Assembly: GCA_034189695.1 (NCBI GenBank)
Contig: JAXHUA010000007.1
Coordinates: forward strand, 1-21,931
Direction: 5' to 3'
Length of the DNA stretch: 21,931 nucleotides
Origin: JAXHUA01 sp034189695
GTDB lineage: Bacteria; Chloroflexota; Dehalococcoidia; E44-bin15
In this document: in pieces, positions 14,844-21,807 of the stretch
Numbering within the stretch: position 1 is the first letter of the stretch
Layout of the letters: every line of letters starts with the position of its first letter
Made by a program: the position numbers and the translations under genes
The notes under the pieces: generated by a model
What the model saw: the letters and a program-made list of their open reading frames with translations, nothing else
Databases searched by the model: none
What the model was told of the DNA's origin: nothing

Positions 14844-15410
14844 ATGGAGCCGACGAAAGACGGCAAGCGCAGCCGGCTGGGGAGTAAAGGTGTCCTCAGT
14901 GCGGTTGCCGTGCTGGTGCTGTGCGTCGCCTGCGGCATCGCGGGGTATGTGGCTCCGGTCTTCGTCGCTGATGCCAGCACCGACGTGGAAGCGGGCGTGA
15001 CCGTGAGTTCGGAGGCCGTCGAGAGCTACGGCGCGGAGGTGGCAGAGGCAGACCGGTGTGTTTTTGCCTGGTTTGCCACGGGCGAGCCGGACGGTTGGAG
15101 CGCGGCTCTGCTCCACAGGGGGTGGATAGGTATCAAGCTGGAGGAGACGCTGACTGGCTGCGGCGAGGTCGCCGTGTGGGTGGCCAAGGCAGGGTGGGGC
15201 TCCCCACGCTTCGACGTGTACGTGTCCGCCGACGGCGAGAGGTGGGTGCGTGTGGGCAGGGGGAAATGTACGTCCCGCGAACCCATCATGTACCGCTTCA
15301 GCGGCGATTTCGGCGACGTGGCCTATGTAGGTGTGAAGCGCTACGGCCCGGCCTTGGCCCTGCTGCTGCTTGACGCTGTGTGGGCCGACGCCTCGGAGGA
15401 GAGCGAGTGA
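14844..15410 (+). CDS. Exported or membrane-tethered discoidin-like protein
   Basis: A 188-residue protein with a basic N-terminus and one hydrophobic segment (about 17-42) that serves as signal or anchor. The rest (about 65-180) looks like a beta-sandwich: Asp-Val-Tyr-Val-Ser-Ala-Asp-Gly-Glu-Arg-Trp-Val-Arg-Val, then Gly-Asp-Val-Ala-Tyr-Val-Gly-Val-Lys-Arg. This is the pattern of F5/8-type C (discoidin-like) domains that bind sugars or surfaces. Cys residues near 73, 109 and 142 could include one disulfide. AGGAG before ATG 14844 and the 10 bp gap from the large gene indicate cotranscription. I do not recognise a specific family. The function is probably structural or ligand-binding within the surface assembly. 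Confidence 0.6.
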   Translation: MEPTKDGKRSRLGSKGVLSAVAVLVLCVACGIAGYVAPVFVADASTDVEAGVTVSSEAVESYGAEVAEADRCVFAWFATGEPDGWSAALLHRGWIGIKLEETLTGCGEVAVWVAKAGWGSPRFDVYVSADGERWVRVGRGKCTSREPIMYRFSGDFGDVAYVGVKRYGPALALLLLDAVWADASEESE

Positions 15411-15443
15411 GCTGAGGAGCAGCGCTAACGTTCGAAAGGAAAG

Positions 15444-15529
15444 CAGTTCATCGCGCGGTGACTGAAACAGACACAGGAAGGGAGGTGATACCCCGGTCAC
15501 ACGATGGCCGGACGAACAACGGGTGAACC
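15444..15529 (+). promoter_or_regulatory. Structured leader B, related to leader A
   Basis: It contains GGAAGGGAGGTG (15476-15487), CACACG (15498-15503), GCCG (15507-15510) and ACAAC-N3-TGAACC (15516-15529), in the same order as leader A, with CAGTT (15444-15448) upstream as in A. Spacing differs by a few bases. I see no clear promoter before it, so it may act as an internal processing or translation element in the long transcript. Confidence 0.5.
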
Positions 15530-15552
15530 ATAACGATACTCTGGGAAGGGAG

Positions 15553-15582
15553 TCTCCTCAAATTAGGAGAGACAAAGGAGGT
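15553..15582 (+). promoter_or_regulatory. Alternative hairpins around the ribosome-binding site
   Basis: TCTCCT (15553-15558) can pair with AGGAGA (15565-15570) or, alternatively, with AGGAGG (15576-15581) inside the ribosome-binding site AAAGGAGGT of the gene at 15586. The first pairing leaves the site free and the second hides it. Confidence 0.45.
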
Positions 15583-15585
15583 ACC

Positions 15586-16092
15586 ATGTTGAAGAACGTT
15601 TTAGCGGCGCTGGCGATTGTGCTGGTGCTCGTCGCCATCCTGGCGGCGCCGGTCCTGGCCGACCTCGGCGAGCAGCCGCTCACGGCTACGGTCACGGTGA
15701 CCTCGTATACCTCAGTCACGTTCGCCGACAATGACGCGGCCGGGTTGAGTTGGGGCAGCCTCACACCCGGTGCCGAGAAGCAGGCCGAGGCAGCCAGCCC
15801 GTCGATCACCATAACCGCCGCGGCGGAGAACAACAACGACGTGGGGGTGTACCTGAAGGGTACCGATTTCAGCGACGGTGGCACCAACAGCTTCGGCATA
15901 GCCAACGCTTTCTACAGCGATACTGACAACTCCGGAGCCGCCTCGTCCATGCCTAGCGACTATGCCGGCAGTGCCTGGAAGACGTTGGCAGCGGGTCAAT
16001 CAGTGAACATCTACCACTGGCTCACGATTCCGGACACCCAAGCGGCGGCTACCTATACAAGTACCTTCACCTACAAGACTCAGGCTGAGTAG
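15586..16092 (+). CDS. Small secreted beta-rich protein
   Basis: A 168-residue exported protein. ATG 15586 is preferred because AAAGGAGGT lies 3 bp upstream and the signal peptide starts at once. An earlier GTG at 15523 would add a polar extension. The signal peptide ends near Val-Leu-Ala (about residue 25). The mature part is Thr/Ser/Ala-rich, has no Cys, and ends with His-Trp-Leu-Thr-Ile-Pro-Asp and Tyr-Thr-Ser-Thr-Phe-Thr-Tyr. It is homologous to the last 130 or so residues of the 887-residue protein. The composition and strong translation signals suggest an abundant surface or filament subunit, like camelysin- or WxL-type modules. I cannot assign a known family. A strong hairpin follows the gene. 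Confidence 0.7.
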   Translation: MLKNVLAALAIVLVLVAILAAPVLADLGEQPLTATVTVTSYTSVTFADNDAAGLSWGSLTPGAEKQAEAASPSITITAAAENNNDVGVYLKGTDFSDGGTNSFGIANAFYSDTDNSGAASSMPSDYAGSAWKTLAAGQSVNIYHWLTIPDTQAAATYTSTFTYKTQAE

Positions 16093-16103
16093 CGGTCTGT
16101 CGT

Positions 16104-16132
16104 TGAGGGGGAGACTTGTCTTCTCCCCCTCA
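16104..16132 (+). terminator. 11 bp perfect hairpin after the small secreted protein gene
   Basis: TGAGGGGGAGA (16104-16114), loop CTTGTCT, TCTCCCCCTCA (16122-16132). It is a very stable GC-rich stem without a T-run, so it is more likely a transcript stabiliser or partial terminator that sets the upstream gene above the downstream ones. Confidence 0.6.
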
Positions 16133-16156
16133 GCGAGGTTCGAAGAGGCGGCATAT

Positions 16157-16891
16157 ATGCGTCCGAGGAATCTGGCTCTGGCACTGGTGACAGTCGCGAC
16201 CGTGGTTGTGGTCGTGATGGGGGCGACACTGGCCCACGCCGAGGGAGACACTGCGACCTACAACTTCGCCAGCGCCCAGGGGAACAAGCAGTTGCAGGTT
16301 ACGCCCGGCGGCGAGGTCGAGGGTGCCATCTACTTCTACAACATCGATGGCAACCGCATCACGCACGTCACCCTCGAAGTGAGTGAGGCGCCGGCCGGCT
16401 GGGACGTTGAGATTGAACCAGCACAGCATGAGGTGGACGTCGAGGTAAGCGGGACGGTGGTCACCATCGTGGAGAACCTGCACGTCGAGCCGTCGGAGCT
16501 TCTGGAGGAGGAGCCCGCGTCGGTTCCCGACGGCATGGTGTGCATCGCGGTGCCCGGCCGGGGCTACACCCTGGCCGTCCCCGCGTACATCACGGTGAGC
16601 GTGCCCGAGTCGGAAGACATAGGCAGGTCGGGAGACATCCGCATCGCCGGCGAGGCCGAATGGCTTGGCCAGGGTGGCGCGGCGGCCATCAAGCAGGCGA
16701 GGGACTTCGACTTCACCGTCTCCGTGGTGGCGGAGGCCAGCGGCTACACCGAGTCCATCATCGATGACGGCACTGATGGCGGTGGAGGCTTCTCCCTGAT
16801 GAGCTGGCTGCCGGCCATCGTGGCGGCGGTAGTTGTCCTCCTCGGTGCAGTCCTCATCCCGTGCCTCGTTGTGAAAAGGAAGAAGAGGTAG
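16157..16891 (+). CDS. Membrane-anchored Ig-like (NEW3-type) surface protein
   Basis: A 244-residue protein. ATG 16157 is chosen because the signal peptide starts there. The frame opens at 16103, but that would run through the hairpin. Layout: signal peptide ending Ala-His-Ala (about residue 30), an extracellular beta-rich part (about 35-195), an Asp/Gly-rich linker, a transmembrane helix (about 217-238) and a Lys-Arg-Lys-Lys-Arg tail, i.e. a type I anchor. The segment Thr-Leu-Glu-Val-Ser-Glu-Ala-Pro-Ala-Gly-Trp-Asp-Val-Glu-Ile matches NPCBM-associated NEW3/Ig-like domains. It lies 65 bp after the small secreted protein and 3 bp before the DUF4430 lipoprotein. It could be a scaffold holding the other secreted proteins at the membrane. 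No enzymatic motif is visible. Confidence 0.7.
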   Translation: MRPRNLALALVTVATVVVVVMGATLAHAEGDTATYNFASAQGNKQLQVTPGGEVEGAIYFYNIDGNRITHVTLEVSEAPAGWDVEIEPAQHEVDVEVSGTVVTIVENLHVEPSELLEEEPASVPDGMVCIAVPGRGYTLAVPAYITVSVPESEDIGRSGDIRIAGEAEWLGQGGAAAIKQARDFDFTVSVVAEASGYTESIIDDGTDGGGGFSLMSWLPAIVAAVVVLLGAVLIPCLVVKRKKR

Positions 16892-16894
16892 ACG

Positions 16895-17923
16895 ATGACA
16901 CCGACTCTGCTGCGGAGCGCCGCGGCGAAGGCCCGCAGGCGCGCTACAATAGCATGGGCAATGCTGGCACGTGGCACGCCTGTGACCATAGCGGTGGCCC
17001 TGGTCCTCATGGGCGTCGCAGCGTGCGGCTGTGCTTCTGGCTCGCCCGTTGAGTCGAGCGGCAACTTCACGGCGCGGGTAGTCGCCACCCAGGACTTCGG
17101 CCATCAGGTGATGTTTGATAAGACGGTGAGCGTGCCACCGGGCACGTCGGCAATGGACGCCCTCCACCTGGTCGCTGAGGTCGGGTCATCCTACGGAGGC
17201 GGATTCGTCGACTCCATCGACGGCGTCAGTTCTCGGTACGGGACCGGAGTGAAGCAAGACTGGTTCGTCTCCGTGAACGGCATCATGACCAACGTCGGCG
17301 CGCTGGACTACGTCCTCCGTGACGGCGACGTTGAGCACTGGGACTTCCACGGCTGGACGTTCCGCATGTTCGTACCGGCCACCGTTGGCGACTTCCCCGA
17401 GCCTTTCATCCACGGCTATGGCGGCAACACTTACCCCACAGTAGTGGTCTATGCCGACGGCTTCGAGGACGAAGCCTCAGCACTCGGTGACAGGCTGTCT
17501 CAACTGGGTTTGGCGGATCTGTCGACGCAGCACGTGTCTGGACTCGACGAGGCCGACCGGCAGAACTCGAACCTCATCGTCATCGGCGGCACCGAATGCA
17601 ATCTGGTAGCAGAGATGAACCAGGTATGGAACAGGCTGGGCTTTTTCGTCCACTTCGAGGACGGTTCGATGGTTGCCTACGATGCTACGGCGAATGTGGA
17701 CGCCACCTATGGCCCGGGGTGCGGGGTCATCCAGGCTACACAGAGCCCGTGGAACCCCAAAGGCGTCGGCGCTTGCGAGAACGTGGTGTGGATGGTGTCC
17801 GGTACCGACGAGGCCGGTGTTGCCAGCGCCGCGGATGCCTTTATCAACCGCTATGACCAGCTCCAGTACGCTTGCGCCGTGGTGGTGATCGACGGACATA
17901 TCAGCAAGGTACCCCCTCCATGA
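16895..17923 (+). CDS. DUF4430 (transcobalamin-C-like) lipoprotein
   Basis: A 342-residue exported protein. The basic N-terminus leads into a hydrophobic core and a plausible lipobox Val-Ala-Ala-Cys (Cys near residue 46). In-frame ATG 16961 is an alternative start with a more normal signal length. The DUF4430 domain (about 55-165) is clear: Val-Pro-Pro-Gly-Thr-Ser-Ala-Met-Asp-Ala-Leu, then Asp-Trp-Phe-Val-Ser-Val-Asn-Gly and Leu-Arg-Asp-Gly-Asp-Val-Glu-His-Trp-Asp. This fold equals the C-terminal beta domain of transcobalamin. Residues about 175-342 look like S-layer-associated domains (Pro-Thr-Val-Val-Val-Tyr-Ala-Asp-Gly-Phe-Glu; Ile-Gln-Ala-Thr-Gln-Ser-Pro-Trp-Asn-Pro-Lys-Gly). Its stop overlaps the EcfT start (ATGA), linking it directly to the transporter. 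It is the best candidate for the membrane-proximal ligand donor. Confidence 0.8.
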   Translation: MTPTLLRSAAAKARRRATIAWAMLARGTPVTIAVALVLMGVAACGCASGSPVESSGNFTARVVATQDFGHQVMFDKTVSVPPGTSAMDALHLVAEVGSSYGGGFVDSIDGVSSRYGTGVKQDWFVSVNGIMTNVGALDYVLRDGDVEHWDFHGWTFRMFVPATVGDFPEPFIHGYGGNTYPTVVVYADGFEDEASALGDRLSQLGLADLSTQHVSGLDEADRQNSNLIVIGGTECNLVAEMNQVWNRLGFFVHFEDGSMVAYDATANVDATYGPGCGVIQATQSPWNPKGVGACENVVWMVSGTDEAGVASAADAFINRYDQLQYACAVVVIDGHISKVPPP

Positions 17924-18846
17924 CAAGCTTCAGATACAGGGACAGGGAGACCATCATCCACCGTGCCAACCCCTTCGGCAAGCTGGCCTGGGCCGGCAGT
18001 ATCCTGGTGGTCGCCCTCATCGTTGATTCCCCCCTTCTCCTTGCTATTCTATTTATGTCAACCATTCCCGTTGTGCTGGCGGCACAGGTCGGCAGGGAAT
18101 GGGCGTCTTTCATGAGGTTCGCCCTCTATCTCTGTGTCGCAATCATAGTCATCAACACACTGGTGAGCTACCACGGCACGCACGTCCTGGTCGAGGCGCC
18201 ATTCCGTATCCCCGTAATGGGGACTCCTGTGATCACCCTCGAAGCCATAGTCTACGGCGCAGCGATGTGCCTGCGGCTTCTGGCCATAGTGTCGGCCTTC
18301 GCCATCGTCACCTTCACCGTCCACCCCGACGACATGATGCTCGCCATGATAGGGCTGAGGCTGCCGTACCGGTCGGTGCTGGTGGCGTCGCTCTCCAGCC
18401 GCTTCATGCCCACGCTCATCGACGACGCCGAACGCATTACCGACGTACAGCGCTGCCGCGGTCTGGAGCTGGACCGGGGACAGCTCGTCCAGAAGGTCAG
18501 AGGGCGTATGGCAGTGCTCATTCCCCTCCTGTCCAACTCCCTCGACCGTACGGTGCAGGTGGCCGAGGCGATGGAATCGAGGGCCTTCGGCAGCGGAAGG
18601 AAGCGGACGTTCTACAAGCGAATCACGTGGAGCGCCGTCGACGTGGTGGGTCTCATGGCGGCGCTATCTCCCCTCGCTTTCGGCGTCTTCGTGCGACTCG
18701 GCGGATACGCCAGCTACCAGTACTACCCCACTCTCGGCCGCCTCGATCTCAGCAGCCTCGACTGGTCGATGCTCGTCATTCTGGCCGTCCTGGTAACGGC
18801 AGTGGTCCCGGTGGCCGTGGTCAAGAGGAAGGTGGAGCTTGATTAG
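17920..18846 (+). CDS. ecfT: ECF transporter T component (EcfT/CbiQ family)
   Basis: A 308-residue membrane protein with about five or six helices. ATG 17920 overlaps the previous stop (ATGA). The upstream extension in the same frame is coding sequence of the neighbour. EcfT links the S component to the ATPases. The two coupling-helix motifs are present: Cys-Arg180-Gly-Leu-Glu-Leu and Glu-Ala-Met218-Glu-Ser-Arg221-Ala-Phe-Gly, matching the conserved Ala-Arg-Gly-like pair. The N-terminal Asn-Pro-Phe-Gly-Lys-Leu (about 18-23) is also typical. The next gene begins within its last codons, showing tight translational coupling. The family call is firm. Confidence 0.9.
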   Translation: MTSFRYRDRETIIHRANPFGKLAWAGSILVVALIVDSPLLLAILFMSTIPVVLAAQVGREWASFMRFALYLCVAIIVINTLVSYHGTHVLVEAPFRIPVMGTPVITLEAIVYGAAMCLRLLAIVSAFAIVTFTVHPDDMMLAMIGLRLPYRSVLVASLSSRFMPTLIDDAERITDVQRCRGLELDRGQLVQKVRGRMAVLIPLLSNSLDRTVQVAEAMESRAFGSGRKRTFYKRITWSAVDVVGLMAALSPLAFGVFVRLGGYASYQYYPTLGRLDLSSLDWSMLVILAVLVTAVVPVAVVKRKVELD

Positions 18847-20506
18847 TCTGAAAAACGTGGCCTTCTCGTACAGCGGCTCAGCCGGTTACGCCCTTAGGGA
18901 CGTCACCCTGGAGATTCAAGAGGGAGAGTTCGTTCTGGTCACCGGCCCTTCCGGCTGCGGCAAGTCAAGCCTGTGTCGCTGCTTCAACGGGCTCATTCCA
19001 CACTTCTACGGGGGAACCGTCGCCGGCGTGATCGAGGTTGACGGGCTGAACGTGATGGAGCACTCGACAAAAGAGCTGGCCACCAGGGTGGGGATAGTAT
19101 TCCAGGACCCGGAGAGCCAGCTCGTCGCCATGGACGTGGAGCGGGAGATCGCCTTCGGCCTGGAGAATCTCGCGTTCCCCCGCAACGTCATCGTCAAGCG
19201 GATCGAGGAGTCGCTTGACACGCTCGGCATCGCTCATCTTCGCTCCCGGCAAACGCACGAGCTGTCCGGCGGCGAGAAGCAGAAGGTCGCCATCGCCTCG
19301 GTTCTGGCGCTCCATCCCACCGTTCTCGTCCTCGACGAGCCCACCTCAGAGCTCGACCCCAAGGGCGCCGAGGAGGTCCTGTCCGTGGTCCAGCGCCTGA
19401 ACGATGAGCTGGGCATCACCGTGGTACTGGTGGAGCACCGCCTCGACAGGGTGGTACACCTCGTGGACAGAATGCTGGTGATGGACGGTGGTCGCATCAT
19501 CGCCGCCGGCAGCCCGAGAAGCGTCCTTGACCGCCCCGATGTCGGGCGGGCCGGAGTGGGTGTCCCACCGATAGTGAGGCTGGTCCAAGGTCTGCGGGAC
19601 AACGGGCTCCACGTTGACAGCATACCTCTCACTGTGAAGGAAGGACGGTTGATGCTCAATGGCCTCTTCCACAACCTGGACGCACATGCCCTGCCCCCAG
19701 CCGCGCAAAACAGCGAAGATCCGATCGTGGAGATAGAGCGCGTGTGGTATGCCTACCCCGAGGGGCCCACCGCGGTGCGCAACGTCAGCCTGAGCATATG
19801 CCGCGGCGAGTTCGCCGCCGTGATGGGGAGGAACGCCTCGGGCAAGACCACCCTGGTGAAGCACATGAACGGCCTGCTCAGGCCGACCAAGGGCAAGGTC
19901 ACTGTCGCGGGAATTGATACACGGACGGCGACCGTGGCCCAAATGGCCCACCATGTGGGTTTCGTCTTCCAGAACCCCAACGACCACCTCTTCGCCGACA
20001 CCGTCGAAGGCGAGATTGCCTTCACCCTGAGGAATCTGGGATTCGACAGTAGGGAGATAGCGACGCGGATTGAAGAGATGCTCGACCGCTTCGGCCTGCG
20101 TGACTCGAGGTATCAGTACCCCCGTTCCCTCAGCGGAGGCGAGCGGCAGAGGGTCGCACTGGCTTCCGTCCTTGCCGCCCACCCCCAGGTCCTCATCCTT
20201 GACGAACCCACTCGCGGCATGGAATACCGGTTGAAGGCCGACCTGATGGCCTATCTCCGCGCATATCGCGACGAAGGCAACGCCGTCGTTCTCGTCACCC
20301 ACGATGTGGAAACGGTGGCCGAGTACGCCGATCGGGTGGTGCTGCTCAGCGAGGGCGCCGTGGTCGTGGACGGCCCGCGCCGTGACGTCCTCTCTCAGGC
20401 GCTGCTGTTCTCACCGCAGATGAACCGTCTGGTCCAGGCGTTCGAGAAGTACGGCGTCCCGGACAACATACTCACCGTCGATGAGGCATTGGACGCACTG
20501 AGATGA
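18839..20506 (+). CDS. ecfA: ECF transporter, fused tandem ATPases
   Basis: A 555-residue protein with two complete ABC ATPase domains, equal to EcfA1 and EcfA2 fused. Start TTG 18839 overlaps ecfT by 8 bp. First half: Walker A Gly-Pro-Ser-Gly-Cys-Gly-Lys42-Ser, signature Leu142-Ser-Gly-Gly, Walker B Asp166-Glu167-Pro-Thr. Second half: Gly330-Arg-Asn-Ala-Ser-Gly-Lys336-Thr, signature Leu431-Ser-Gly-Gly-Glu-Arg-Gln-Arg, Asp455-Glu456-Pro-Thr. Both halves have Q-loops (Phe-Gln-Asp-Pro-Glu-Ser-Gln; Phe-Gln-Asn-Pro-Asn-Asp-His) and switch histidines, so both sites should be active. The second Walker B is followed by Arg-Gly-Met-Glu rather than the usual Ser-x-Leu-Asp, a small deviation in the D-loop. 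The overlap ATGA links it to the S component. Confidence 0.93.
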   Translation: MISLKNVAFSYSGSAGYALRDVTLEIQEGEFVLVTGPSGCGKSSLCRCFNGLIPHFYGGTVAGVIEVDGLNVMEHSTKELATRVGIVFQDPESQLVAMDVEREIAFGLENLAFPRNVIVKRIEESLDTLGIAHLRSRQTHELSGGEKQKVAIASVLALHPTVLVLDEPTSELDPKGAEEVLSVVQRLNDELGITVVLVEHRLDRVVHLVDRMLVMDGGRIIAAGSPRSVLDRPDVGRAGVGVPPIVRLVQGLRDNGLHVDSIPLTVKEGRLMLNGLFHNLDAHALPPAAQNSEDPIVEIERVWYAYPEGPTAVRNVSLSICRGEFAAVMGRNASGKTTLVKHMNGLLRPTKGKVTVAGIDTRTATVAQMAHHVGFVFQNPNDHLFADTVEGEIAFTLRNLGFDSREIATRIEEMLDRFGLRDSRYQYPRSLSGGERQRVALASVLAAHPQVLILDEPTRGMEYRLKADLMAYLRAYRDEGNAVVLVTHDVETVAEYADRVVLLSEGAVVVDGPRRDVLSQALLFSPQMNRLVQAFEKYGVPDNILTVDEALDALR

Positions 20507-21225
20507 GAAAGAGCTATATCCTTCTGGCACTCATCTTCGCCGTCGGCGGGGCCTCGCTCATCATCGCTGTGTTCCCTACATGCCCCCTGAACGCATTGCT
20601 CAACTGGGGACTGATAGCCACCATACTGGTCGTCCTCGCCATTGTCGCCTTCTTTTTCGAGTTTGAGGCGGCAGCCCTCGGCTCGAAGGAGGTGGCGCTG
20701 GTGGCCATGCTGGGCACCATGTCGGCCGTGCTCAGGGTCCCCTTCGCCGCCATACCCAACGTGCAGCCGTGCACCTTCCTCATCATCTGCTCCGGCTATG
20801 TGTTCGGGCCGGTGGCCGGGTTCATGGTGGGGGCGATGACGGCGCTGGTATCAAACTTCTTCCTCGGCCAGGGGCCGTGGACGCCATATCAGATGCTGGC
20901 GTGGGGGCTCGCAGGAGTCTCGGCGGCGCTTCCCAGGCGCTTCAGGCTCGGGACTCTGTGGCTGGTGCTGTTGGGCTTCGCCTGGGGCTACTTCTACGGC
21001 TGGATAATGAACGTGTGGTATTGGGCTAGCTTCGTCTATCCCCTGAACCTCAGGACGTTCCTTACCTACCAGTTGACCAGTGTCTGGTTCGACACCTTCC
21101 ATGCACTGGGCAATGCCCTCTTCCTCGGCCTCTTCGGCACCAAGACGATAGGAATCCTGGAGAGGTTCAGGAGACGCTTCAACTGGAGGCTGTCTGGCCC
21201 ACCCACCGGCGATGCCAGTACGTAA
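20503..21225 (+). CDS. ECF transporter S component (substrate-binding)
   Basis: A 240-residue membrane protein with six or so helices. ATG 20503 overlaps the ATPase stop. The segment Ile-Pro-Asn-Val-Gln-Pro (about 85-90), Gly-Tyr-Val-Phe-Gly-Pro-Val-Ala-Gly-Phe and Ser-Asn-Phe-Phe-Leu-Gly-Gln-Gly-Pro-Trp-Thr-Pro-Tyr-Gln-Met fits the broad ECF S-component family. I recall this Gly-Gln-Gly-Pro-Trp-Thr-Pro pattern from S components often linked with cobalamin (CbrT-like), but cannot verify it. Linked T and A genes make it a dedicated (group I) system. The upstream DUF4430 and alpha-toroid proteins point to the same ligand. Substrate assignment is inference. The gene closes the block and no terminator is seen after it. 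Confidence 0.82.
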   Translation: MRKSYILLALIFAVGGASLIIAVFPTCPLNALLNWGLIATILVVLAIVAFFFEFEAAALGSKEVALVAMLGTMSAVLRVPFAAIPNVQPCTFLIICSGYVFGPVAGFMVGAMTALVSNFFLGQGPWTPYQMLAWGLAGVSAALPRRFRLGTLWLVLLGFAWGYFYGWIMNVWYWASFVYPLNLRTFLTYQLTSVWFDTFHALGNALFLGLFGTKTIGILERFRRRFNWRLSGPPTGDAST

Positions 21226-21778
21226 CAGCCAGCACTGACCGAGGCCGGGGCACGCCCACCGTCGAGTCTGAGCCCGCGCACGCGGCGCCATACTTGAGTG
21301 ATGCGCCTACCTCCTAACAGGCCAGCGGGGCCTCTCCCATCAATCCTCAGTTGCTCTCCTTTGCGTCTGTACCACTGGCGTCGATACATTCGTTCCGTAC
21401 GCCGCAATACCTACGCCTGGAGCTGAGGACTCTGGGATACGCGCCCCGCTGACCCAGCACAGAGATAGACCGCCATCCCTCGCGCTGAGCGACCCACGCG
21501 TCCTGGCGTCCTTCTCGCCTCCCGCATCGGATATCGCAGCCACGCCTCGCCTGCGGGAAGCGAGCCAACGACACACGCGCTGTCGCGTTGTGGGTGAGGA
21601 TTGAGCTTCTCCCCTTCACCTCCGCCCACGGTCTTAGCGGTCACGGCCGTCCACCAATCCTCCGCCTCGGGGCAGACCAGAACCGGCACGTGCGGTCCCT
21701 CGATTGAGGGAACTAGCAGCAAGGGCAATCCGGCGAGCCACTGCCCACCGACGGCCATCTTCCTGCGGTGGAAAATGG
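21226..21778. other. Gene-poor region before the right IS
   Basis: About 550 bases without a convincing gene. Open frames on both strands lack ribosome-binding sites, family motifs and signal peptides. The longest leftward frame (21758-21411, 115 codons) lies just downstream of the promoter-like pair at 21807-21779, but its composition looks non-coding to me. The region may be decayed DNA next to the IS insertion. Confidence 0.5.
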
Positions 21779-21807
21779 TTTATACAGCAAGATGGAGCTG
21801 TTGTCAA
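21779..21807 (-). promoter_or_regulatory. Hybrid promoter at right IS tip, reading inward
   Basis: On the minus strand, TTGACA (21807-21802) is followed after exactly 17 bp by TATAAA (21784-21779). The -35 is the IS terminal hexamer and the -10 lies in resident DNA. It would transcribe leftward into the gene-poor region and antisense to the end of the S-component gene. Confidence 0.6.

Noticed and set aside
21411..21758. 115-codon leftward frame downstream of the right hybrid promoter
   Set aside because: It has no recognisable domain and coding signs are weak. It is kept only as part of the gene-poor region.
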